DNA of 64,000 bases from Tubulanus polymorphus (taxonomy: Eukaryota > Nemertea > Palaeonemertea > Tubulaniformes > Tubulanidae). Positions 27,201 to 39,200 of this stretch are shown here, piece by piece. The stretch is taken from positions 31,402,001 through 31,466,000 of the forward strand of contig NC_134025.1 in NCBI RefSeq assembly GCF_964204645.1. Direction: 5' to 3'. Each line of letters starts with the position of its first letter. Positions within the stretch are counted from its first letter, which is position 1. Both the position numbers and the translations under genes were made by a program. Below the pieces are notes generated by a model. That model was not told where the DNA came from. It saw only the letters and a list, made by a program, of their open reading frames with translations, and ran no database searches.

Positions 27201-30200
27201 GATTATATTTTGACTCTGAGGTCAAACTGAAACAAAAACTGGGTACAGAACTGAGATCCCGAGGTTCTGAAAGATTCATTGAATTTTGAAATATTTCCAG
27301 AGATAGAATCAATTGAACTCATTTTACAAAAGAGTTTTAAAGAAAATTAGCGGGCATACAATATTTCTCTAAATGACATAGTTCTGTTGAGATCGAATAT
27401 TGAACATTCTTGAATAACTGTCAAATTTTCAAATGTTCCCTTCATAAATGCAGGTCTATTTACGCGAAGAGTTGTGATTCAAATCTATTGATTTATTGAT
27501 TATTTTAAAGGTGAATATTTGTGTGAAACCCGCGGTTATTATCAATGCGAAAACGCTACCAGTAAAGATCATTGTATTCCACCTGCTCAAATCTGTGACG
27601 CCATCAAACAATGTCCGTCTGGATCGGATGAATTCAACTGTGGTACGTTCAAACTTTTAAATCAAAAACCGTTTAACTGCCGTAGCTGCAATTCTGTGTG
27701 TTGAGAAGTTGATGGTTTTACAGTAGGCTCGCTGCTACACTAGCCATGGATTATTAAACTAAACTATTGAAAGTTTCTTTCATGACTAGATCGAGGCGAC
27801 AAGCAGTGTCTACTGTAGATCCTAGACAAGCCCACAGTCTACTGTAGATCAGAGACAAGCCCACAGTCTACTGTAGATCAGAGACAAGCCCACAGTCTAC
27901 TGTAGATCAGAGGCAAGCCCACAGAGACATGCCCACAGTCTACTGTAGATCAGAGGCAAGCCCACAGTCTACTGTAGATCAGAGACAAGCCCACAGAGAC
28001 AAGCCCACAGTCTACTGTAGATCAGAGACAAGAGCGAGCAGTTTATTATGATATGTGAGAATGGTGAAATGATCTATTCTTGTTACAGATACCTATACTT
28101 GTTTACCAAATCAGTTTAAATGTCAGAAAAGCAAGAAATGTATTTCTAAGATGCAGCAATGTGACGGACATGTAGATTGTGAGGATAGTGAGGATGAGGC
28201 TGATGACTGCGGTAAGTAAACCTCATCACAAGCAGAATTATATTATTATCATTACGTATTAAGTTTATATAAAGGAATTTGTTGATAAGTTTGTGAAGTA
28301 TTGCATTGTATTGTATTGCATTGCATTGCATCGTATATTTTCAGTGAAACCGTGCGCAGCTGATAAATTCCAGTGTAAAAACGGACAATGTATAACGTTA
28401 CATTGGGTGTGTGATAAAGCTCAGGATTGTGGAGATGGGAGCGATGAACCTGAAGATTGTTTAAATCGAACCTGCGCCGCCGGTTATATCAAATGTAATA
28501 ATTCAGGTCAATGTATTCCACGAATGTGGGAATGCGACGGAGAAAATGATTGCGGAACGGATGATAAAACGGACGAACACGAAGGATGTCGTAAGTCTTG
28601 TGACTTTAATCTTAAATCTTAAATCTTGAGTCTAATGAATTGAACTGAAAATTGTCTTTTTGAATTTTCTCACGCAGAAAAAGCGACGTGCGACCCGACT
28701 TATTTTAAATGCGACAATGCTCGTTGTATCCCGGGGCGATGGAAATGTGATTACCATAACGATTGCGGTGATAATTCAGATGAGACAGATTGTCGTAAGT
28801 AGCAAATTATACATGCCTGTTACATGTACATGTCGAATGTAACATGTACATGTTTGTTACATGTACATGTCGAATGTAACATGTACATGTTTGTTACATG
28901 TACATGTTGACTGTAACATGTAAATATTGATGTATATTTCTAGAACCGAGGAAATGTTCTGAAAGTGAGTTCACGTGTAAGTCAGATGGTCGATGTATCC
29001 CTGGTGATTGGAAATGTAACCATGACGTCGACTGCGCTGATAAAAGTGATGAACAAGATTGTCTACGTAAGTGTTTGTGGTCAGATTAGCCGAACCCCCC
29101 ACTCCGGTTCTACAGATTAGCCCCACCCCCCACTCCGGTTCTACAGATTAGAGTTCACTCAAATCTGACATCTGTGTAGCCAGCTATTGGTGCCCCATTT
29201 GACTTTGAGAGTTGAGAATAAAGTTATTTGAATCAACAACTAGATCTTACATCTCAGGATCCTCTCATATCAGACTGATCAGCAGAGGATCTAGAATCTA
29301 TATCATTGTAATATGAATGTATTTAATTTCTAATAGCTGATGTGAATTGTACTGATGGTAAACATTTCCAATGTGAAATGGGTCAGACATGTATCCCGTT
29401 AACATGGCAGTGTGACGGTGAACCAGATTGTCCTCATGGTTCCGATGAAAAAGGTTGCTGTAAGTATTGGATTCAGACTCTATATTGAGGTTTAGATTTT
29501 CTGGTGCCTTGTGAAAAACTTAAATCAGCAAAGCTTCCATCATTACACACAAAGATTTTCAAGATGTTGCTTATAATTCACTGTTTTATTTCAGCGAAAT
29601 CTTGTACGGAAAATCAGTTTGATTGTTTGAACAGTAAACAGTTAGAATGTATAAATAAAGATTGGCATTGTGATGGATTTAAAGACTGTTCCACCGGGCT
29701 GGATGAATCAGTCGATTTCTGCAGTAAGTCACTATAGTTACTTTCAGTCCCAAAGTCCGTACATTGAGCCCAGTCTGGCGTCGGTCGCCATAGTAACTTT
29801 CAGTCCTGTAGTCTGGATGTCTGACTCTGTCAGTCTCTGACCGGGCATTTATGAACTCTGTCCCGATACTGAAAAGTTTAAACAGTGAAACAATTTCATT
29901 TGTTGACATTAAAAACAACCTTTTATAAACTTGCCCCTGATCAAATCTCCTTAAAATCATTATGACGTTGATTGTGTTGTTGTTATTTGTAGAGAATACA
30001 ATTTGTCCGTCTGATAGATTCAAGTGTCCAGGAAGTGGGGCGTGTTTGCCGAAATCATTACGATGTGATGGTTTCAAATCTTGTGAAGATGGTTCCGATG
30101 AAACTAATTGTAAGTATAGGCTAGTGGTGCGAGAGAGGGGAGAAGCAGAGAGGAGGGGTGGGGGAGGCAGAGAGGAGGAGAGAGGGAGGAGAGAGGGAGA

Positions 30201-33200
30201 GAAGGTGTGGGGGAGGAAGGAGAGGGGGAGGAAGGAGAGGGATTGTAATTGTAATTGTAACACTGTGTGTTTATAATTATAGGTGATAATATTTGTGCAC
30301 AAGCTGGTAAATTCCAATGCGGTAAATCTCGACAATGTATTTCATTCAACAGTGTATGTGATCATGTGAGTGATTGTGAGAACGGTGCTGATGAATCACT
30401 CAACACGTGTAAGACATCTTCTATTTACATTTCTGCATTAATCTATGTTCAGTTCTGGAAAAGTTTTGTTTAAATCTCTCAACAATACCGGCCGTTATAG
30501 GTAAATACTCGTGTTCCCACGACGACCAGCATTGTCTAACGGATGTGAATAGATGTAAAGCTTTACAGAAAACAGCTCCGTGTTGCGAGATCGGTTATCA
30601 ATTCAGCGGAGAGCATCGTATGTGTAAAGGTAGGTTATCGCAGCGCCCCCTACATCGATAGATCGCGGCGCCCCCTACAGGTCACGGGTAACATCGATCT
30701 AATTGAATGTTGTAGATATTGACGAGTGTAAAGAATGGAAACAATGTCAGCAGAGATGTTCGAATCAGATTGAAGGTCGTCCTCGGTGCGATTGTGATAA
30801 AGGTTACCATGCCGTCAATAATTCCGATTCTTGCGTCGCCGACGGTGATAAATATTTATTAGTAACAATTGAGAATCGTATAATGTATTTAAAACCGGAT
30901 GCTCAGGATCTCAGTTTAGACGCTGATAATGAACTGAAAACTGTAAGTTATAAATTCATCAATCTTATATCGGTTTCATAAATGTTTATTTGAATCCAGT
31001 TCTACAGTTGTGAGTTACAATTAACTGTTAGTAGATAGTAGTTGATTTTCAATGAGTCAAATCTAAACTCACAACTGTAGAATTATCTAAGTTAAATAAG
31101 CCGCTTGGACGCTTCGTGGTATTGCTAATCTTTCATTTTATACGTGTATTACAGTTGGATGAAAAAATCAGTTTGTTTGATGTGGATACAAGAATGAATC
31201 AATTGTTTGTTGTTCTTCCTGAAAAACGTAAAATTGTCACGTATTACAAAAGTGCTCGGCCAAGAAGAAGTACTTCGTTTTTGTATACTTTCCCTGAGCG
31301 AAAGGTAAGTTAAAGAGCAAGTTATACTGTCCTGAAACCAGTTACGCTGTCCTGAATCAAGTTACACTGTCCTGAATCAAGTTACACTTCCCTGGAGCCA
31401 GTTAGACTGTCCTGAAGCAAGTTACACTGTCCTTGAGCCAGTTACACTGTCCTGGAGCCAGTTAGACTGTCCTGAAGCAAGTTACACTTCCCTGGAGCCA
31501 GTTAGACTGTCCTGAAGCAAGTTACACTGTCCTGGAGCCAGTTACACTGTCCTGGAACCAGTTAGACTGTTCTGAAGCAAGTTACACTGTCCTTGAGCCA
31601 GTTACACTGTCCTGGAGCCAGTTAGACTGTTCTGAAGCAAGTTACACTGTCCTGGAGCCAGTTAGACTGTCCTGAAACCAGTTACGCTGTTCTGAATCAA
31701 GTTACACTGTGCTGGAGCCAGTTAGACTGTCCTGAAGCAAGTTACACTGTCCTGGAGCCAGTTACACTGTTCAGAAGCTATTTAAGAAGCCAGTCCCACT
31801 CTCCTGGAGCCAGTTACAAAGTCCTGGACCCAGTTCCTCAGTTCTAGAGCCATTTCCACTGTTGTAAAGCCAGCCACACTGTATTAGGTCAACTCCAAGT
31901 GTCCGATGTTAACCGAGGACTGAAAAGTTGTGAGTTAAACATGAGTCCTTAGTCTTGACTGCCATCCCACGCCTGGTCCCACGCCTAGTTCCAGAAATCT
32001 TCGTTGAAGTTGACTCTGATTTAAACATTTTGAATCAATCAACATTTTAACTGTGAAGTTAAATCCAATTCAAACATGAGGAATTTGGATATTTATCAGT
32101 TACATTTCTCCTCTCAGAGAATTACCTTAAATCTAAAAGCATGAATGATGATTTTTGTATTTTAGGAGATTGATATCCCAGCTCAGAGCAGCCCGTCTAG
32201 TGTCGCGTTAGATTGGGTATCGAAGCGAATTTATTGGACCGATGCCAAGAAAAACACGATAGAAATGATTTCCTACAGCGGTTTAAATCATACGACCGTC
32301 GTCCAGGAGAATTTATATTCACCGGACAACATTGTTATAGATGTTGAATCACGGAAGATGTTCTGGACGGAACGCGGAGATCATTCTCATATTGAATCAG
32401 CGAATTTAGACGGCAGCGAACGTCAGATATTGGTCAGTAATGATATCGTCCAGCCGACCGGTGTAACAATCGATTACCCAAACCGCAGATTATATTGGGT
32501 CGATAGTAAATTAATGACAATTGAAACGATCAATTTGGACGGTTCAAATCGACGCAGGGTCTACGCGGTGTCACTGAAAAATAAAGGTAACATTTTTACT
32601 GGGTCCTGAGTTCAACCCTCAACTCGAGAGAACTGTGGAACTGGATCCTGCTGCATCTTGGTGTAGATGACTAGGAATAGATACTATTCATAGATTTATT
32701 GATTTTTCAGATGAGGACCGACCAGATCGAATCCAAGTGTTTGAAAGCTATTTATACATCACAACATCACGAAGAAATAAAATCTATAAAATACCAAAAT
32801 TTTTCACAAATTCGTCGAAACTTCAGAAACTGGCGCACAATGATAAACTTGTATTAGGACATATAACGATGTATAATCCTAATAAACAGAAAGATCGTAA
32901 GTAAAAAATTTTTATACTCTCAAGAGCCAACGACAGTCAAACTCCCTGCTTAAATCATCATAGTTGTGATAAATGTTAGGTTGAAGAAATCCCACACTTC
33001 GAATTTAAAATAATATGATCAAATTTATTATTATGAAACCACAACGTTTCGGCTGTTGACTAACAGCCATCATCAGGCAAAGCAGCCATAGTCATTAGAT
33101 ACTAATCCATTCCACCTGATGATGGCTGTTAGTCAACAGCCGAAACGTTGTGGTTTCATAATAATAAAGTTAGGTTGAAGTGTTATCGAATCAACAACTT

Positions 33201-36200
33201 ACAACTTAGTTAATTGAATTAGAAATACAAATTGGGATTGAAAAATAAAGACGACTTCAGTCATGTAATGACTTATCCAAATGATGACTTAAGTTTAACT
33301 GCAGTGAAATTGGAATGAGTTTTCTCCTCAAGTCTTGTCTCTATTTACTAAAATATGGAATATTACTGTTTTTAGTTCCTGATCCTTGTTACCTCTTAAA
33401 CAACTGTCACAGCAGCGCTCTGTGCGTGATGCTGCCCCCTGGTGACTCGTTAAGACAATCGTGTCTTTGTCCGAACGGATTTAAAATGGTGAACGGTACG
33501 TGTATCCAGACGACACCTCCCCAGCCCGATAGATGTACAGCCGATTATTGTAAACACGGAGGAACGTGTCACATCTCTCCAAAAAAACAGAGAAAATGCG
33601 TGTAAGTTAAATATTTCAATTGTTGAAACTAAGATTTTTATTTCCACAAATACTAATTTCATTGCCTCGGATTAGCAAAAACGGTAGGAAAGGGTTCAGT
33701 ACTTGAAAGCAATACCGGGTGACGTAGTTCTATAGGAGTTAAAGCTGATGACCTAGTTCTATAAGTGTCAGACTGTAAGATATAACCTTATTTCACTTAT
33801 GATTTGGGAAAATTAATTTTACTGATTATTTTCACAGATGTGCAAAAGGATACACGGGTAAAACTTGTCAAACTGAGGCTTGTCACGGTCAGGAACCGTG
33901 TAAAAATGGCGGCACATGTATCCCTGAAAATCCAAAACTCTGCAAGTTAGTATTCTAACAATTATCAGTTTACTTGCTCTGAATGGTTTCATTGATTGCT
34001 ATGTTATTATTTTTTCCTAGATGCCCGAAGCAGTTTAAGGGTGATAAATGTGAAACTGATCGCTGCTTTGAGAATAATAGAGATTATTGTAACTCTAAAA
34101 AATCTCAAGGTTTTTGCAGAGTGAATAACGCAACCGGGGATTTATACTGCAAGTAAGTCAAACCTCTCTTTATCTTGCCTCCTCTCTCCTCTCTCCTCTC
34201 TCCTCTCCCTCTCTCACCATCTCCTTCCCCTTCTCTCTCCCTCCGGCCTTCCTATCTCCTTTCTTTTCCCTCTCCCTATCTCCTCCTCTCCCTCTCTCAC
34301 CCTCTCCTTCCCCTTCTCTCTCCCTCCGGCTTTCCTATCCTTCCTTCTCTCCCTCTCCCTATCTCCCCCTCTCCCCCCTTCTGTGTCCCTCCCCTTCTCT
34401 CGCCCTCAATCTTTTCTGTCTCCTCACCCCTCTCATTCCTTCTCTCTCTCACCATCTCTCCCTCTATCCTACCTGTCTCCTCTCCTTCCCCTTCTCTCTC
34501 CCTCCGGCTTTCCTATCTCTCCTTCCTTCTCTCTCTCCCTCTCCCTATCTCCCCCTCTCCCCCCTTCTGTGTCCCTCCCCTTCTCTCGCCCTCAATCTTT
34601 TCTGTCTCCTCACTCCTCTCATTCCTTCTCTCCCTCACCATCTCTCCCTCTATCTCACCTGTCTCCTCTCCTTCCCCTTCTCTCTCCCTCTGGCTTTTCT
34701 ATCTCTCACCCTCTCTCCCTCAATCTCATTTTCTATCTCGCTCTGTCTCCTTCCCTCTCTCCCTCACTCCTCCCTCCCCGATATCTCTCCCTATCTCCTC
34801 CCTTCCCTTCTCCCTCACTCTCTCAGCCTCTATCTCCCATCTCCCCTGTCTCCTCTCCCTCTCTACTTCCATTGGCATTTGAATTGATGAAGTGGAGTAA
34901 TTGAATTGAATTGTTGTACAGGTGTACTGCATGGTTTAGCGGCGATCGATGTCAGTTTAAGAAATCTATAGCTACATTGTGCAAGGATTACTGTTTGAAC
35001 GGAGGGAAGTGTGTGTTGAATGATACAACTCCTGTAACTCCACATTGCGAATGTGAAAAAGGAACAACAGGTATTCAAAAATACTATAAAACAGACAGTG
35101 TTCATCTTGTAGTCAAACTGTAACTATAAGTCAAGTGTACAATAGCTACAGTAGCTATTTATATCATGTGATTTTCATTGAAATATTGTTTATAAAAACA
35201 GGAGAAAGATGTGAAATCTGTGATGATTTTCCGTGTGAAAACGACGGCGTTTGTACGTTCCTAGCTCCGTCGCCGAGACCTTATTGTAAGTGTCGCCGTG
35301 GTTACATACCTGAATCGCGATGTCAGAAGACGTATTGCGATGATTATTGCATGAACGGAGGAACGTGTACGTTCGGTGAGAAGAAGGGAAGATGTAGCTG
35401 CCCTCCGAGATACCAGGGTTCCAAAAAATGTGAAGAAGATTTATGTGATAAAGGATATTGCGTTCATGGTAGGTATACTTCATCCCTCAGAGGCTGCAGA
35501 CGCTCAAAAGTTGTTTATAGTCGACATGGTTTCATTCTTACCACGGTTTTCATCTAATGGTTGACCTTGACTTCATCTATTGAGCAACTGGGGGCAAGCT
35601 TCACGGAGAAATTTAAATTTTAAGTCTAATAAAAATCTCAAATTGTGAATCATTTTCATGAAACTGGATCCAATTCTTCAGTAACTAATTTGGACTCAAA
35701 TATCAAACTTTGCTAACAACTGGCAGTGTCCGGAGCCATCCATCCAGAGCAGTCCAGCTGGAGCCATCCCTGGTTTATTGATAATTCATGTGTTTTATTG
35801 CAGGTAAATGTGCGAACACAAACGACGGTTCTTTGAGTTGTAACTGTTTCCATGGTTACGAAGGAAAGCGTTGCGATAAAGCGCAAGATTGTAGTCATTT
35901 CAGTTGTTTACACGGAGGGACATGCTACCGTAAGAATCTCGCAAATTCTTTGTCGCAAATATTTTCTGGAAAATTTGTATCTTAATGATTCTAACGGGTC
36001 AGGAGGAAATCAGTGAATTCAAATACAGACTCCAGATTTATTTTTCCCTGTATGAAAATTCAAGGAATTCAGGAATTTGAATTTTTGGTGTGAACCTCTT
36101 CATAAGCAACAGTATCTTTGAATTTAATCAGGGAAATTTTGATCAAGGGTCGGGGAAATATCAGGGAATTGTGGATTAGCTGATCTGTAAGAACCCTGAA

Positions 36201-39200
36201 ATCATGTATATATTAATGTGTTGTGATTGTGTTTAGCTTCAGATAATGAATTTAAATGTCACTGCACCCCAGAATACACCGGTGATCACTGTCATCTCTC
36301 TAAAGTTTGTTTACAAATGAATCTGATTTGTAAACACAACGGAACTTGTGATCAGGATTCAAACGGCAAAGCATTCTGCAGGTAATATAAATAGAATCAT
36401 AAAACATCGAGCTTTCTGTCTCTTGAAATCAGTTAATACCAGTTCTCAAATCTCAATTCAATATTTGACTCTGGGTTCAGTTTCACAGTACATTAGCCTC
36501 CATGAGGGTCGAGGTCAAATATTGATTGATCTCTTGTGTCAATAATGAGTCAAATTACATCAATGGATGGCAGTGAATAATAAGACACACTCATGGAATG
36601 GAGGGATGAAAAAATCATTTAAATTTTTCGCGTGTTCTTTAAGAATTCAGTTCATTTTCAGACAGTAATTTCGATCCTGTTTAAAGAGTCAAATATTGAT
36701 TGTAATCTCAGGGTCCAGATGATCAGTCGTGGTATTAGATCCTAAGACTGGTCTCAAGTTGAGATTGGCCACAGAACGAACAGATCTGAGACTGGTCTAA
36801 AATCCAAGCCATGACTAGACAACTGGCTCCTAGATTGTCTTAAAGCATGTTCTAATCATGATATCTTATTACGATATTTCTTGCTGCTTTTCAATGAATA
36901 AATCGATTTTCAATCAATTTATTGAGCTGAACTTTGAGAGCTACAGAATGGTGGTGTCTATCGTCAGGTCAAAAATACGTTTTTCAAAAACTATCTCCAT
37001 TCATTCGACCCTTGTGAAAATCTTACAAATGAATGAACTTTCTCGAAATATGCAAATTGCAAAGTACAGTACTGCAGTTGCTGAAAAGTTGGTTGAAGAT
37101 AACCGGCGGATAAATACCATAATAACAATTTATTTGTCACTATGTCAACTATCCACTACTGGTTAACTCTAGCCAACTTTTGATCATCTTCAGTCCCAGA
37201 TTGATATTTTCATTAAAATCTATTGTTTCGTAATTTTTCATGACTAGATTTGAAAAACGTAGTGTAATTAACCTTGAAAAATCTTAAAGCTTCAACTTAA
37301 AATCGATGTCAAATTCAGGGATTAATTTGATGTTGATCTATGAGAAAACTGATTAAACAGAAGGAAATCACAATCAGATTAAAATCCGCTATATACAAAT
37401 TTAAAAATTAAATAACAGTTTATTGATCATAGTTAAAATGAAAAGTTCAAAGACTCAACATTTCAGATTCTACTCTTTAGAGACCATGGTCAGGTATCAT
37501 TGTAGCGGGTTTTATATCTGATTATCTATTCTCAAAGTGCGAGTTGGTACTGGGGCGATGTCTACTAGAATAATATGATTAAAAACTGACTGGGTTTTAT
37601 AATAATTAGGTGCAGCAGTTTCTATACTGGGCCTAGCTGTGAGCATGTTAATTCCAAATACTGCAAAAACTACTGTTTTAATGATGGAATTTGTCATCAA
37701 TGTTTACTGAATGGAACCTGTTCAAGTTGTAGGTGAGAATCAACTTCCAAATTCCTCTTCTCTCTCTCTTTCTTATTCAGGACCTAGTTCCACAGTTGTA
37801 GGTCTAGTTTGACCTCAGACAGACATGAATACACTTTTAGATACTAATATTTTTAGGCTTCAATTACTCAAATCATCATCAGTCTCGCAGTCTATGCTGT
37901 GGAGGCAACACATCGTTCAAAAAAAGCCTCCACTCTTGGCGGTCCTCAGCCAGACGTATTCCTGGTTAGACTCTCCTCTAAGAATATCATAGATATGCTC
38001 AAAATCAGATTTAGATTTTACTATAATTACTCTGATTTGTGTTGGAAACTGCTCCCAAAGAGAAATGATGAGAACTGTGGAACCGGGTCCTGACGAGCAT
38101 TAATTATTATCTTCTGAATTAACTCTGTTATTAATCAAGAATTAACTGAAGGAAGAGGCATGTACTCTAACATATCTTTACTAACATATTTGTACTGTAA
38201 AACTCAGTGAAATCATTGTCACATAAACTGAAGTCATCTCTATTTTTGAGTCTCAATTTGTACCTTTCTAATTCAAATCAGTTGTAAGTCATCGTTGGGT
38301 TAAGTCCTCAACATACTATGAATTAAGCGAGTTTATCGATTGAAGAATATTTTCCCAGCTACATTCTGACATACGAGGTATAAATTCTTAATTTCAGTTG
38401 TCCGGATGGTTTTGCGGGTGTTCGTTGCGAGGAACATGCTCCTTCTAAAAGCGCAGCTGTTTCCAGTAACAGTAAGTAAAGTAGAAACAATTCTTCAAAT
38501 TCACTTGTGTTATTTATGGAAATTTATGAAATGCTGTTTTTGTATTTCAGAAATTCAAATAATAGTGATACCACTGGTAGTATTGTGTATAGTAGTTATT
38601 TTGATTGTTGTTATCGCTGTTTGGATTTACAGACGCAGAAAACAGTAAGTTTATATATTACTGTTTATGAAATACGTGATCTATCTATGAAATTAAAGTC
38701 AGTATTGATGAACCTCTCTCCCTCTTCTGCCTTCATCATACGCCCCTTTCCTCTCTCTGGGGTGGATCTCTGGCTCTCACTGGACAATATCCTCCAAAAG
38801 GCAATACATATCAATTGAGGACAGACGATATATCCCCTGACTCGGCGAAGGCAAGACCCTCCTCCAGAAATTTCTGAAGTCTTCAAGGCTTCTTGGTCTT
38901 GAGTTAAGATAGTTCTGTTTCTAGTTCAACGGTCCCAGTTAGATTAGACTATAGAGTTGAGATTATGTAGTTCATCTCCGGACAATCAAATCTTAACTGA
39001 ACTGAGTTGTGTATAGCTTCCGGGAATACTGTGTATTACAATGTATTACTGGGTCCTGCATAGCTTCCGGGAATACTGTGTACTACAATGTATTACTGGG
39101 TCCTGCATAGCTTCCAGAAATACTGTGTACTGCAATGTGTAACTGTGCTGAGTTGTAAGCTGATTTGTTGGTGTATTATTTTGTAGAAGTAAACCATTCA

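Larger units (their letters stand above)
27004..30408 (+). other. LRP1: LRP1 exons 50-59: LDLa cluster IV (11 repeats)
   Basis: Exons: 27004-27119, 27511-27642, 28089-28211, 28345-28590 (two modules), 28678-28794, 28944-29066, 29337-29459, 29595-29723, 29993-30109 and 30283-30408. Modules carry the six-Cys pattern with WKCD and DGSDE-type calcium ligands. Eleven modules equals the vertebrate cluster IV count, a second major ligand-binding cluster in the family. Most of these exons are phase 1-1, which permits shuffling or skipping without frameshift. Confidence 0.93.
30501..32896 (+). other. LRP1: LRP1 exons 60-64: two EGFs and propeller 8 with furin-type site
   Basis: Exons: 30501-30629 (EGF with a CC pair), 30716-30942 (EGF starting DIDEC plus the first blade), 31155-31304, 32166-32586 and 32711-32896. 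Exon 62 encodes RPRR (31257-31268), a match to the R-x-K/R-R furin consensus, at the place where vertebrate LRP1 is cut into its 515- and 85-kDa chains. Later blades show IYWTDA, MFWTER and LYWVDS. Confidence 0.91.

Noticed and set aside
34175-34904. ORFs of 235 and 173 codons rich in Ser, Pro and Leu
   Set aside because: They are translations of a polypyrimidine tract in an LRP1 intron, with no domain or codon structure.
36858-37166. 102-codon ORF in a 1.2-kb LRP1 intron
   Set aside because: Composition matches intron sequence, and EGF exons on both sides join directly in phase.
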